Shown one piece after another: positions 16,204 to 23,733 of a DNA stretch of 27,684 bases. Within the stretch, counting starts at the first letter, position 1. Each line of letters starts with the position of its first letter. The position numbers were made by a program, and so were the translations under genes. The notes under the pieces were generated by a model. The model did not search any database. It saw nothing but the letters and a program-made list of their open reading frames with translations, and was not told the DNA's origin. This DNA is from Rhodobacteraceae bacterium UBA3069 (GTDB lineage: Bacteria; Pseudomonadota; Alphaproteobacteria; Rhodobacterales; Rhodobacteraceae): positions 24,108 through 51,791 of the forward strand of contig DFBX01000086.1 of NCBI GenBank assembly GCA_002366795.1, written 5' to 3'.

Positions 16204-17544
16204 TTATGCGACGGCTCTCGGGATCAGCGGCGACACGTCGCCACCATCTTCCTCAATCATGTCTTTCTCGTCGTCCATCGTGCGGTCGGCGCGGATGATC
16301 TCGCCCTTCTGCAAATTCTCGTGCATCGTGGCGCGGGAGATCACACCAGACAGGTAGAGCTTCATCTGGGACTCGATCATCTTTGGGTCCATGCTGGATT
16401 CGATGAAGTCGCGGGACAGCGAGACAGACGCCTCGTCGGCATCAGCGCTCATCCAATCAGCGGCGACGCGCAGCAAATGATTGATTGCCGTCTCGACCGA
16501 AACGACCACACCGTGCAAGAGCGCAAGCTCTGACCGGGTGCGTTGGGTCGCTGTGTCGATTGTCTCGTTGCGGTTCATGGTCGCCGACAACATGCGAGCG
16601 CCAAGCGTCGCCATCGTGTCGATTTTCTCGTCCATGAGTTCCTTCATCGCAGAGACGCCCGCGCCCGTAAATTCAAGCATTCCGACTTCGGTGTTCTCGG
16701 GCAGCGTCCAGACGGTGCCTGCACCGATAGCAGTCGGCACTTTGTCCGCTGTGATCGAACCCGCGACCCAAGGCGTAGGCGATGCGGTCAGGAAGATAGC
16801 GTGTTCGCGGTCTGCCGAGTTTTTGAAATGGCTCAACGCAACCTTACACAGGCCGAGGAACGGCGGTGTGATTTTCTCGGGCCGCAGCCCCTCATGGCTG
16901 ACCAGAATGAACGGGATGAAGTTCAACGCCTGACCGTTGACCACCGGAATGATTTCTTCGCCCACTTCGACGCGGTTTTTCTGCTCGTCGCGAATGAAGC
17001 GACGGAATTTGTAGAGCGTGTCTTCAAGGATCAACTCGTAGGTCACGTCCGCACCATCATATTGCTCGTCGGAAGCCAGGTGGACGCGTGTCAGCACCTT
17101 CTTCCCATCGACATAGGACGTCTCGAAATCCGCGATGCTTTCCGCCACGAACGTCGAGAAATGCGGAACCGTGTTCGCCGTGTTTTCGCTTGACGGAAAA
17201 TCAAGCAGCAAACCAAACCTGCCCAAGCTCATTACCTCGCGAACCATGTCCTCAATGAGAACGTGCATCGGGGCATTTTCGTGGGTCGCGTTTAAACGCA
17301 TCGGTTCGAGCCGCGCAGGTAGCTTGATCACGGGGTCTTTGCGTAGTGCGAGACCCACGAGTGCGCGAAGTGTCATTTCCGGCGCACCGTAGAAGCACGC
17401 GCGGTCAAGATAGTGGGTGTAATTCGCGGTCGTCATGCCGTCAGGCTTGGGGACGTAGGATTGTCCCTGATCCTTGATTGCGTCCTCGCCGTCGAGGCAG
17501 GCGCGGATCATTGCGAATTGAGATTGGAGGCGGTCGTGTTTCAT
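16204..17544 (-). CDS. DUF4055-type phage portal protein (446 aa)
   Basis: The portal is a dodecameric ring at one capsid vertex through which TerL pumps DNA and to which the tail joins. The sequence has the length and segments of the DUF4055 family: LDRACFYGAPEMTLRALVG near the N-terminus, LGRFGLLLDFP, NFIPFILVSHEG, FKNSADREHAIFLTASPTPW, and a long C-terminal helix with ATQRTRSELALLHGVV. No transmembrane segment is present. The gene precedes, rather than follows, the terminase genes in the direction of transcription, unlike the usual TerS-TerL-portal order. The upstream 87-aa gene ends 3 bp before its ATG. Confidence 0.85.
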   Translation of the reverse strand: MKHDRLQSQFAMIRACLDGEDAIKDQGQSYVPKPDGMTTANYTHYLDRACFYGAPEMTLRALVGLALRKDPVIKLPARLEPMRLNATHENAPMHVLIEDMVREVMSLGRFGLLLDFPSSENTANTVPHFSTFVAESIADFETSYVDGKKVLTRVHLASDEQYDGADVTYELILEDTLYKFRRFIRDEQKNRVEVGEEIIPVVNGQALNFIPFILVSHEGLRPEKITPPFLGLCKVALSHFKNSADREHAIFLTASPTPWVAGSITADKVPTAIGAGTVWTLPENTEVGMLEFTGAGVSAMKELMDEKIDTMATLGARMLSATMNRNETIDTATQRTRSELALLHGVVVSVETAINHLLRVAADWMSADADEASVSLSRDFIESSMDPKMIESQMKLYLSGVISRATMHENLQKGEIIRADRTMDDEKDMIEEDGGDVSPLIPRAVA

Positions 17545-17547
17545 ACG

Positions 17548-17811
17548 TTACGCCAACACGATTGGGTAGACGTTGGCGTGGGGCAGTTCGAACCGACCGG
17601 GGCCGCTGTGAACCGCCACCCAATCACGCTGACGCGCGAGATAGACTGTGCCGACACGGTGGTCGCGCTTCTCCGAATTGCGAAGGAGCTGCTTGAGACC
17701 GTCAACGAGGGCTGTTGCCGAAATGGGGATCGGGAAGGCGTTGGTCGAGGAGTTCGTTTCGGAATGTAGAACGCAGGAGTTTTCGCCTGCTTCTTCGATT
17801 GAGATTTTCAT
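17548..17811 (-). CDS. Small hypothetical protein, first gene of the packaging operon (87 aa)
   Basis: I do not recognise this protein. The ATG at 17811 has AGCAGGA upstream at good spacing; a longer frame reaching back is GC-rich non-coding sequence. The chain is mixed, beginning MKISIEEAGENSC and ending in a beta-rich segment (VGTVYLARQRDWVAVHSG) reminiscent of small virion-associated proteins. The gap to the portal start is 3 bp, so it heads the operon. No capsid-like length or fold can be argued for 87 residues. Confidence 0.68.
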   Translation of the reverse strand: MKISIEEAGENSCVLHSETNSSTNAFPIPISATALVDGLKQLLRNSEKRDHRVGTVYLARQRDWVAVHSGPGRFELPHANVYPIVLA

Positions 17812-18157
17812 TGCAGGGTCCTGCTGTTGTGGGCGCGGACGGCCCAGAAAGGATCGGGCGCAAGGCCGTCCGCTTTTGGGCCAGAGTGCGCAGAACAAAT
17901 ATACACGCCGCTTTGGGGCTGCTCGACCGGAGAATAAGGTGGAGCGTGATGCGGGCGCGTCGAGATGCGGGCGCTGTATGAAATGTGGGTGTGGCAACAT
18001 GCGCGGCATTGATCGTTAACGACGCAGAACGGGCGGTTCGACCATGGGAAAAGGTGTTGGAAAGGGATTTGGGAGGGAAATCAGGTTGTTACACACCTGA
18101 TGAAACGAGCGGGTTTAACATGTCAGATGTTAGCTTGGTCTCTTTGCGCCACTCTAG
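17812..18157. other. Gene-free 346-bp stretch upstream of the packaging operon
   Basis: I see no convincing gene. It holds a perfect 10-bp inverted repeat (17835-17844 with 17864-17873) and a 7-bp inverted repeat (18080-18086 with 18095-18101). A strongly G-rich tract on the plus strand lies at about 17930-18080. It must contain the promoter of the packaging operon and is one place where a packaging (pac or cos) site could lie. Confidence 0.5.
17835..17877 (+). terminator. Strong hairpin with T4 in the packaging-operon leader
   Basis: GCGGACGGCC (17835-17844) pairs perfectly with GGCCGTCCGC (17864-17873) over 19 bases, followed by four T on the plus strand. No plus-strand gene precedes it, so it may be a leader structure of the minus-strand operon or a protein-binding site rather than a terminator. 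Confidence 0.45.
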
Positions 18158-19534
18158 TTACTCGTCCAATAACTGAAACGGGTACTTGCAAGCCCAATGC
18201 ATGTGAAACTTCTCCCCTGCTGCATTTTGCAATGTTTGGCTGCCAGCGGGCTCTTCGCATTTTGGGCAAATTGACCCCCCAGCTAGATATTCACTACGCT
18301 GGAGCTTTGGAATGTCGAGAACCTCAATAACCCGCACAGAATCTTCGTTTTCATCGTACTCAAGTCGCGATTTGCACTCATAGCAAACTTGCTTTCCAGA
18401 TTTGGTTGTTGGGTCAACTTTAAACGTCAAATCGTTTTCACACCCGTCACTTGCGCATTTCCTTTGTACAATCTGCTTTGCTTTTGCATCGCTCTTGTAG
18501 ATCGAATGACAGGAAAGGCAGCAGAAGAATTCCTCGTCTTCATCAGTTTTCCTAATTGTGGGCGAGAACTCTAGCCCACAATCGCAATGGAATCGCCCAA
18601 CCGACAAGTTTTCTAAGAGCTTCACTTCATACGGCTTGCCCAGACCAACTTCACCCGAAGCTTGGTCATGGGTCACATTCGCCTGACACCCAAAGCAGAA
18701 GCGATCTTCGATAACCTTGTTTGGATTTCCAGGAAAATGAACTGAGTTTCCGCAACGTGGGCAATTTGCATTGACAGGGGTCGGATCAAAATGGACTTGC
18801 TGTGCAACTCGTCGATACATTGTTTTGGGAACATTGTGATATGATCTTACTACTCCGGATGATCGATTTGCCCATCTATTTACAACTTTGGTTTCTCCGT
18901 TCCCGAGGCGATGAACGTTAAGTGCGTTTCCACAGTTCTTGCATTCGACCACCTTTGTAGTGCCTGGGTGCAGCTTCAAGTCAGTTGAATTTTCGCTTCC
19001 GCAGCTCGCACAACTAAAAGTTACTGATCCGGACGGACCCTCACTAACCAGATCCACTTGTTCTTCTGTTGAAGGTTTTCTCGGAATTATGATTTTAGGT
19101 TTGTACGCCTCTTCGGAATCGTCCGAGTCGACATAGCCCATTTCCTCAATCTCTTTGAGTGATGCGCCGGAGTCTGCCGCTAAGTTTCGTAAGGTAAATG
19201 CGACGAGTCTATGCATCTCTTTCAGGTCGTCAATCTCCGGGAGTTCGTTGCTAAGAGCTTCAATATTAGCGGTCGTGAGGTCGACCCGACGGCGGGAGAA
19301 ATTAGCTAACTTCTGCATCTCCTTCTCGAATCTAGCGCGCTCATTGTTGTTCGTTATCAGATACGAAATCAGCACCGTCGAAATGAATATCAGAAGGTCG
19401 CTACCTAATCCTGCGACTCCATCAAGCTTGCCGGTCCAGCTAAGGTATATGGACGCAATAGCCCCTGCCGTGGATGCGATTGCGAGTAGCCAAATTATGC
19501 TAATAGTTTGCCGACGATCAGACTGATTTGCCAT
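18158..19534 (-). CDS. Membrane-anchored protein with five tandem zinc ribbons (458 aa)
   Basis: Two hydrophobic segments lie at about residues 12-32 and 43-61. A charged coiled-coil-like linker (65-130) follows, then a chain of zinc-ribbon knuckles: C175/C178 with C198/C201, C258/C261 with C280/C283, C317/C319 with C339/C342, C360/C365 with C384/C387, and C423/C426 with H446/C449. I do not recognise the whole protein. Multiple zinc ribbons usually bind nucleic acid or proteins, and the N-terminus would hold the array at the membrane on the cytoplasmic side. Its GC content is clearly lower than its neighbours, which suggests separate acquisition. The ATG at 19534 has AGGGG upstream, and a terminator ends only about 15 bp before it. 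A cargo gene with sensing or defence function is possible, but this is inference. Confidence 0.82.
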   Translation of the reverse strand: MANQSDRRQTISIIWLLAIASTAGAIASIYLSWTGKLDGVAGLGSDLLIFISTVLISYLITNNNERARFEKEMQKLANFSRRRVDLTTANIEALSNELPEIDDLKEMHRLVAFTLRNLAADSGASLKEIEEMGYVDSDDSEEAYKPKIIIPRKPSTEEQVDLVSEGPSGSVTFSCASCGSENSTDLKLHPGTTKVVECKNCGNALNVHRLGNGETKVVNRWANRSSGVVRSYHNVPKTMYRRVAQQVHFDPTPVNANCPRCGNSVHFPGNPNKVIEDRFCFGCQANVTHDQASGEVGLGKPYEVKLLENLSVGRFHCDCGLEFSPTIRKTDEDEEFFCCLSCHSIYKSDAKAKQIVQRKCASDGCENDLTFKVDPTTKSGKQVCYECKSRLEYDENEDSVRVIEVLDIPKLQRSEYLAGGSICPKCEEPAGSQTLQNAAGEKFHMHWACKYPFQLLDE

Positions 19535-19549
19535 CGAAGCCCCTGAATC

Positions 19550-19572
19550 AAAAAGGCTCCCTAAAGGGAGCC
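19550..19572 (-). terminator. Terminator immediately upstream of the zinc-ribbon gene
   Basis: On the minus strand GGCTCCC, loop TTTA, GGGAGCC is followed by TTTTT. It ends transcripts from the primase side, or acts as an attenuator, because the zinc-ribbon ATG is only about 15 bp further on. A second small hairpin (CCCATT/AATGGG, 19574-19586) precedes it. Confidence 0.75.
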
Positions 19573-19918
19573 GCCCATTAAATGGGAGTTATTAATATTT
19601 ATATAGGCCGCTAAGTGCGGATAGTGATTTCTATCGCATTTCGACACGTGTGTCAAACTTTGCAGCAAAGCTATTAACTCCTCCCAATCTCAATGGCACA
19701 GTAGCTCACAGTTTCTTGCGGTGGAAGGCTGAATTTCTTGGCAGGTGGGTTGGGCGTCGGGATCAACGTAGACACCGCCTCACGACCCAGCAGACCGCGT
19801 CTCTCGCGGTAAAACATGTTTGTCGTAGGTTTTCGTGCTGATATTTCCGAACCTACCCACCCATTTCCCTGTATCTCGGGAGGGGGTCGATTGGGTAGCG
19901 ACGTGTTTGCATGTGCAG

Positions 19919-19948
19919 ATGTTGAATAGATCACCCGCTATTCAACAT
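19919..19948. repeat. Internal palindromic copy of the 11-bp end motif
   Basis: ATGTTGAATAG (19919-19929) and CTATTCAACAT (19938-19948) form a perfect 11-bp inverted repeat with an 8-bp spacer. The half-site is the same motif that is tandem near attL and in front of int. Confidence 0.72.
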
Positions 19949-20003
19949 TGTCTGGGCGATTGTGCTTTGGTATCAATCGGTTGGTCCGCATGAGCAGTTG
20001 ATT

Positions 20004-20048
20004 GTGTGTCAATCGCCGCGGCAAAGTATGTCAGCATTGTTGACACAC
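20004..20048. repeat. Inverted GTGTGTCAA repeats in the candidate origin
   Basis: GTGTGTCAA at 20004-20012 and its complement TTGACACAC at 20040-20048, with CCGCGG at 20016-20021 and again at 20048-20053. A third copy is at 19648-19656. They look like iteron-type binding sites. Confidence 0.5.
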
Positions 20049-20101
20049 CGCGGAGAGACCGCTGCGAGTGCATGTCTGTGCAGGCAGCATGACCATGAAA
20101 G

Positions 20102-20159
20102 TTAAACGTGCGAACCTCTTAATATAGTACATATAGTATTAACGGTTTCGCACGTTTAA
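20102..20159. repeat. Large hairpin at the end of the primase-helicase gene
   Basis: TTAAACGTGCGAA with CC (20102-20116) pairs with GGTTTCGCACGTTTAA (20144-20159), leaving an AT-rich interior. The right arm overlaps the primase stop codon at 20156-20158. It may act as a terminator or as part of the origin. Confidence 0.65.
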
Positions 20160-23100
20160 AACTGCCGCAACAATGACCCGATATCCAACTGCTCACCATC
20201 GTCAAGCGTCACATGCCCTGATGGCACAACACCTTCGTCGTCAACCCACGGCTCTCGCTCGAATGCCTCACGCAGCACATCCGCCGCATCCGGCTCCTCA
20301 AGCCATCTGTTCTGCTCGATCAACGCCATGAACTTCTGTTCATCGTCGTCCTTCCTGCGCACAGGCACGCGACAACCGACCATGCCAAGCCGCTCAAGAG
20401 CGTCCCAGCCCTGCCACCCGCTGACAAATACCCGTGACCATTGCCGATCACCATCGAACCTGACTTCGGCGAACTCAGCCCGATTGTCGACCGCCCACTG
20501 ATAAACATCACCAACCTGATAACGGAATGATGACTTCGGTGTGTCTGCGAACTTCTTGAACAACCGCCGTGCCAAGCCCCACGACGTCGTTCGAACAGGC
20601 GCAACCTTGTAGGCCAATTCCTCGGGCAGCAGATCGTCGAACGTAATCACCTCATCCACCTCAAGCGGCAATGGCGTGTTGTTCAGGATCGTGATCTTCG
20701 CGCCTTCACGCACATATCGTGTCCGTGCGACCGCTTGCAGGATAGCTGCTTCACAGATGTTCCAACGAACGGCTTCACACCTGCTGTCCGGGTGACGTTC
20801 CGTCCATGCCATACCCAATTCACCGACATAGGCGACTTTTCTTTTCGGATACCATGCGCCGATGGCTGACACAGGATCACCATCCTGCCAGATCGCCCGC
20901 GCAATATCTTCGATTACATAGGGCTGCGGCAGCGGCCTACCCAATATGTACGCGTCCTGCCCACGCCATTCGTCAACACCTTCCACGCCATTGAACCAGC
21001 CCGTTACATCGTCACCAAGCTCCGCCACGCCTTTGAACGTGAACAGGTTGTCCTCGCCGACAATGCGCGCAACGTCATCGCGGAACTTCTCAGCAGCGGC
21101 CTTCTTGCTATTGTTCGTTTCGCCATACTCCTCTTCACGGTCACCCGTGCCATAAAGCAGAGCAGCCTTTGAACCCGGCGCATTTGCCTGACGGACAACC
21201 GAGTTATTGTGCTTCTGAATGTCGATCTCGACCCACTCGTCCACATGGAAGAATTGGTCGATCATCACACGGTCCATCGTCGCGGACATCAAGACCGTCT
21301 GAACCTTCACGCGGCCATCATCATCGACGGGGATCGCTGACACGACCGACGCCCAGTTCGTGAGCAGTTTCTTCTTATCCTTTGAGATGCGGATGCGGTT
21401 CATCGACCGTGACCCGATACAATCGCGCATACGACGCCACACGCTTTCATACCGCCACCACTGTCGGTCATACGCGGTGGCCGCTTTCAAACTCTGTTCG
21501 TCGTCCATGTCGGGTGTGATCTCGACGTTTGGCGCAAGTCCTTTCTCAGCCGCTATCAGGTCCGTGCAAACGGCCTCGGTGAACCCGGCATCCTCAAGCC
21601 GTTCGAGTGTCAGGCCATCCGCGATCACACAGGAAAGCCGGTACATCCATTCGCCCATATCGTGCCGAGTCACATCGCAGAGTTCTTTGATCTCGACCGA
21701 ACCGTGATGCAGAAGCGACGAGATCGGGTCTTCGTCGATCACGACTACATCTACATGGCGGCGTTTTTCGTTGGTTTCTCCTTCAGCCTGCAACGATAGG
21801 AATTCATGCGGCCGGACGCGCAGATCGCAGGTCTTCGAACGCTCTTTGATGTCGCGCCAGACGCAGGTGTCGAACGCTGAGCAGAAACCCGAGTCACTAT
21901 TTCCGCACAAAGCAGCCGACACGTCGGCCACGACGCCGTTGAGTTCCTTAGCTGCCTGATGCTTGAAGCAGACGGGCTTGCCGTTCACCTCCTGGCTTCG
22001 ACCTTTCTCGACCACTGCGTCGAGACCTTCAGCTTTCGCAGCCAGTTCGTCACCGAGACGGTGTGTGGGCACATAGTAGTCGGCCATGAAGTTGAAACCG
22101 ATGTCTTCCATATACCGCTTCTCAACGCCAAGTTGGCGCAGAGCAGCGGTTGATTTGCCGCCGCCAGCCGTAACTCGAATGGCGGTCAGGCGGGGCGTAT
22201 CACGCTCACCGATAGCGCGACGCAGCGCGTCAGCCAGTGCCGGTTGCGCATCGTCGAGGGGCACAGGGGCATACCGCTGCCTGAGCGCCCGTGTCGTGAG
22301 GCGAGAGCCTTTGACACCGGGGAATTTCTTTCGCGTGTACTGCTCACCAAACGCATGTCGGTCGGCAAGTGGGATGTTGAGGCGGTCGTACTCAGCCGAA
22401 AGCGCCTGCCAAGCCTGCACCCATGACGCATCCGAGCCGTTTACGTCCCGATACTGCCGCCAGAAATCAAAAACGGACAAATGCCGTTCTCCATCATTCC
22501 AGTGCAATGTCGGTTTTCCTCGTCGTCCGGTTACTGCGATCTCAACCATATCGTCCGGCAGAGAAAAGGTCTCGGGCGTACTGTTACCTTCGACATGGAA
22601 TGAACGCACCGGGTGTGGGTCGTCGATGCCGCGCAGATCGGGCCGAGACGTGAAGATAAAGCCGCCTAATTTGTAGATGGACGTGTCAATCCATTTGCGG
22701 AACAGTCCTTTGCGCAGCGATATTTGCTCATTGAGCAGCACAGCATATTCATACTGATCCGCGACCGTCAGGTTGATCCGCCATATCACACGCAGACGCC
22801 ACCCGGCTTTGATGCCCGCAGATGGCGAGAAGTAGTAGACGTATTCCTTCTCTTTTAGGAATGGGAATAAGTCGGTTATTGCCTCCTCGACCGTACCATC
22901 GAACTCGAACCCATCGACGTCCGCAAAAAACAGCGGATAGAGGCAGTCGTTATATTCGTCCGCTGAGTGACCTTGTCGCTCGCGCTTTGGTTCTCCAAGG
23001 ACGATAGTCGAATGGGGATCGTTTGATTGCTTCTCGAGGAATTCACGCAGGTGGGCGAGATCGCCAACATCATACCGCCAGACATCAAACTCGTTCCAAC

Positions 23101-23203
23101 GCTGAAAGCCTTCTTCTTTTTCAAGCCGGACTGGTCCTCCGTGGCTTGCTTCGTAGACCTTTCGAAGTTCAGGTCCTGTGCTCGTAGCTAGGTGTATTCG
23201 CAT
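20156..23203 (-). CDS. Fused archaeo-eukaryotic-type primase and helicase (1015 aa)
   Basis: The N-terminal part looks like a primase-polymerase domain with DxD at D95/D97 (FFADVDGF), a following SPSAGIKAGWRLRVIW segment, and D173 before FIFTSRPDLRG. The central and C-terminal parts form a helicase: Walker A GGGKST at 347-352, Walker B DEDP at 490-493, motif III MSATMD at 639-644 and motif VI-like QAVARTR at 823-829. Five cysteines between the Walker motifs (C412, C433, C441, C447, C459) recall the Fe-S domain of XPD/DinG-type helicases. It would start and unwind DNA for element replication, like the primase-helicases of satellites such as P4, though not obviously homologous in order. The start at 23203 has a weak ribosome site. 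It is the largest gene of the element, next to the candidate origin. Confidence 0.85.
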   Translation of the reverse strand: MRIHLATSTGPELRKVYEASHGGPVRLEKEEGFQRWNEFDVWRYDVGDLAHLREFLEKQSNDPHSTIVLGEPKRERQGHSADEYNDCLYPLFFADVDGFEFDGTVEEAITDLFPFLKEKEYVYYFSPSAGIKAGWRLRVIWRINLTVADQYEYAVLLNEQISLRKGLFRKWIDTSIYKLGGFIFTSRPDLRGIDDPHPVRSFHVEGNSTPETFSLPDDMVEIAVTGRRGKPTLHWNDGERHLSVFDFWRQYRDVNGSDASWVQAWQALSAEYDRLNIPLADRHAFGEQYTRKKFPGVKGSRLTTRALRQRYAPVPLDDAQPALADALRRAIGERDTPRLTAIRVTAGGGKSTAALRQLGVEKRYMEDIGFNFMADYYVPTHRLGDELAAKAEGLDAVVEKGRSQEVNGKPVCFKHQAAKELNGVVADVSAALCGNSDSGFCSAFDTCVWRDIKERSKTCDLRVRPHEFLSLQAEGETNEKRRHVDVVVIDEDPISSLLHHGSVEIKELCDVTRHDMGEWMYRLSCVIADGLTLERLEDAGFTEAVCTDLIAAEKGLAPNVEITPDMDDEQSLKAATAYDRQWWRYESVWRRMRDCIGSRSMNRIRISKDKKKLLTNWASVVSAIPVDDDGRVKVQTVLMSATMDRVMIDQFFHVDEWVEIDIQKHNNSVVRQANAPGSKAALLYGTGDREEEYGETNNSKKAAAEKFRDDVARIVGEDNLFTFKGVAELGDDVTGWFNGVEGVDEWRGQDAYILGRPLPQPYVIEDIARAIWQDGDPVSAIGAWYPKRKVAYVGELGMAWTERHPDSRCEAVRWNICEAAILQAVARTRYVREGAKITILNNTPLPLEVDEVITFDDLLPEELAYKVAPVRTTSWGLARRLFKKFADTPKSSFRYQVGDVYQWAVDNRAEFAEVRFDGDRQWSRVFVSGWQGWDALERLGMVGCRVPVRRKDDDEQKFMALIEQNRWLEEPDAADVLREAFEREPWVDDEGVVPSGHVTLDDGEQLDIGSLLRQF

Positions 23204-23314
23204 CTGCTCAATCTCAGACGCTACTACCTCAATCCCCAGTGTATTGCCGCGACGCTATTTGCTATAAGCGATTTGTAGGAACGCCGTGCGCACATCGCGG
23301 TAATTCATTCTTGG

Positions 23315-23349
23315 GGAAGGCGGGGAGTAACATCCTTGCCTTCCTTTTT
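23315..23349 (+). terminator. Terminator-like hairpin downstream of the AlpA-like gene
   Basis: GGAAGGC (23315-23321) pairs with GCCTTCC (23338-23344), followed by five T on the plus strand. The neighbouring genes are on the minus strand, where no T-run follows, so its use is unclear. Confidence 0.35.
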
Positions 23350-23599
23350 ATTGTGTTTCTACTCGGTGGCTTCGCGCCCACGCAAGAACTTCATCCCGAT
23401 CATAGAATATCGACCGACTCGTGACATGCAGGAACGGCGGCCCCGTCCGTTCTTTGCGCCACAGGTAAAGCACTTCCTCCGACTTGCTGAGAAAGTCGGC
23501 GGTCTGAGCAGGTGTCATAAGGGGTGGGAATTGTTCTCGGGTTTTGAACGCGGCGACTTCGCCCCGCAACGCCCGAATTTCTTCTACAAGATCGTCCAT
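23348..23599 (-). CDS. AlpA/excisionase-like helix-turn-helix protein (83 aa)
   Basis: The core LMTPAQTADFLSKSEEVLYLWRKERTGPPF with a later SRSIFYDRDEVLAWARSH is the MerR-like winged helix-turn-helix of the AlpA/HTH_17 family. Small proteins of this family act as excisionases or as activators of int in prophages and satellites. An N-terminal helix (MDDLVEEIRALRGEVAAFK) precedes it and may mediate dimerisation. It lies between int and the primase-helicase, all on the minus strand, as is usual for satellites. A 9-bp inverted repeat flanking its upstream region could be its operator. Confidence 0.85.
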   Translation of the reverse strand: MDDLVEEIRALRGEVAAFKTREQFPPLMTPAQTADFLSKSEEVLYLWRKERTGPPFLHVTSRSIFYDRDEVLAWARSHRVETQ

Positions 23600-23608
23600 C
23601 TACTGGCT

Positions 23609-23703
23609 CCATATCTCATTTCGTTGAGACGCAGGCTCGGTTGATGGTGCCAGTGGGTGCCCTCAAACGAACTCTAACTGGCGTTGCCGAGTACGAGATA
23701 TGG
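23609..23703. repeat. 9-bp inverted repeat upstream of the AlpA-like gene
   Basis: CCATATCTC (23609-23617) and GAGATATGG (23695-23703) are perfect inverse copies 77 bp apart in the gap between int and the AlpA-like gene. They may be operator half-sites or excisionase sites. Confidence 0.4.
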
Positions 23704-23733
23704 TCACGCTGACGAGGTCAACGCGTGGTGACG

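Larger units (their letters stand above)
19535..20155. other. Gene-free 620-bp palindrome-rich stretch: candidate replication origin
   Basis: No convincing gene lies here. It contains the perfect palindromic pair of the 11-bp motif (19919-19948), three copies of GTGTGTCAA or its complement (19648, 20004, 20040), an ACCGCG/CGCGGT hairpin (19794-19810), a GTAGGTT/AACCTAC pair (19825-19856), an AT-rich patch (about 19587-19605) and a large hairpin at the right edge. It sits next to the primase-helicase gene, as in satellites whose origin lies beside the replication gene. Confidence 0.5.

Noticed and set aside
16204..17544. The portal protein as a capsid protein
   Set aside because: Its length and segments fit DUF4055 portals, and the long C-terminal helix fits a portal and not an HK97-fold shell protein.
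19674..19934. 86-codon open frame on the minus strand in the candidate origin
   Set aside because: It begins with GTG, has no ribosome site, overlaps the palindromic repeat and has no recognisable domain.
23239..23424. 61-codon open frame on the plus strand
   Set aside because: It crosses a terminator-like hairpin, has no ribosome site and no recognisable domain.
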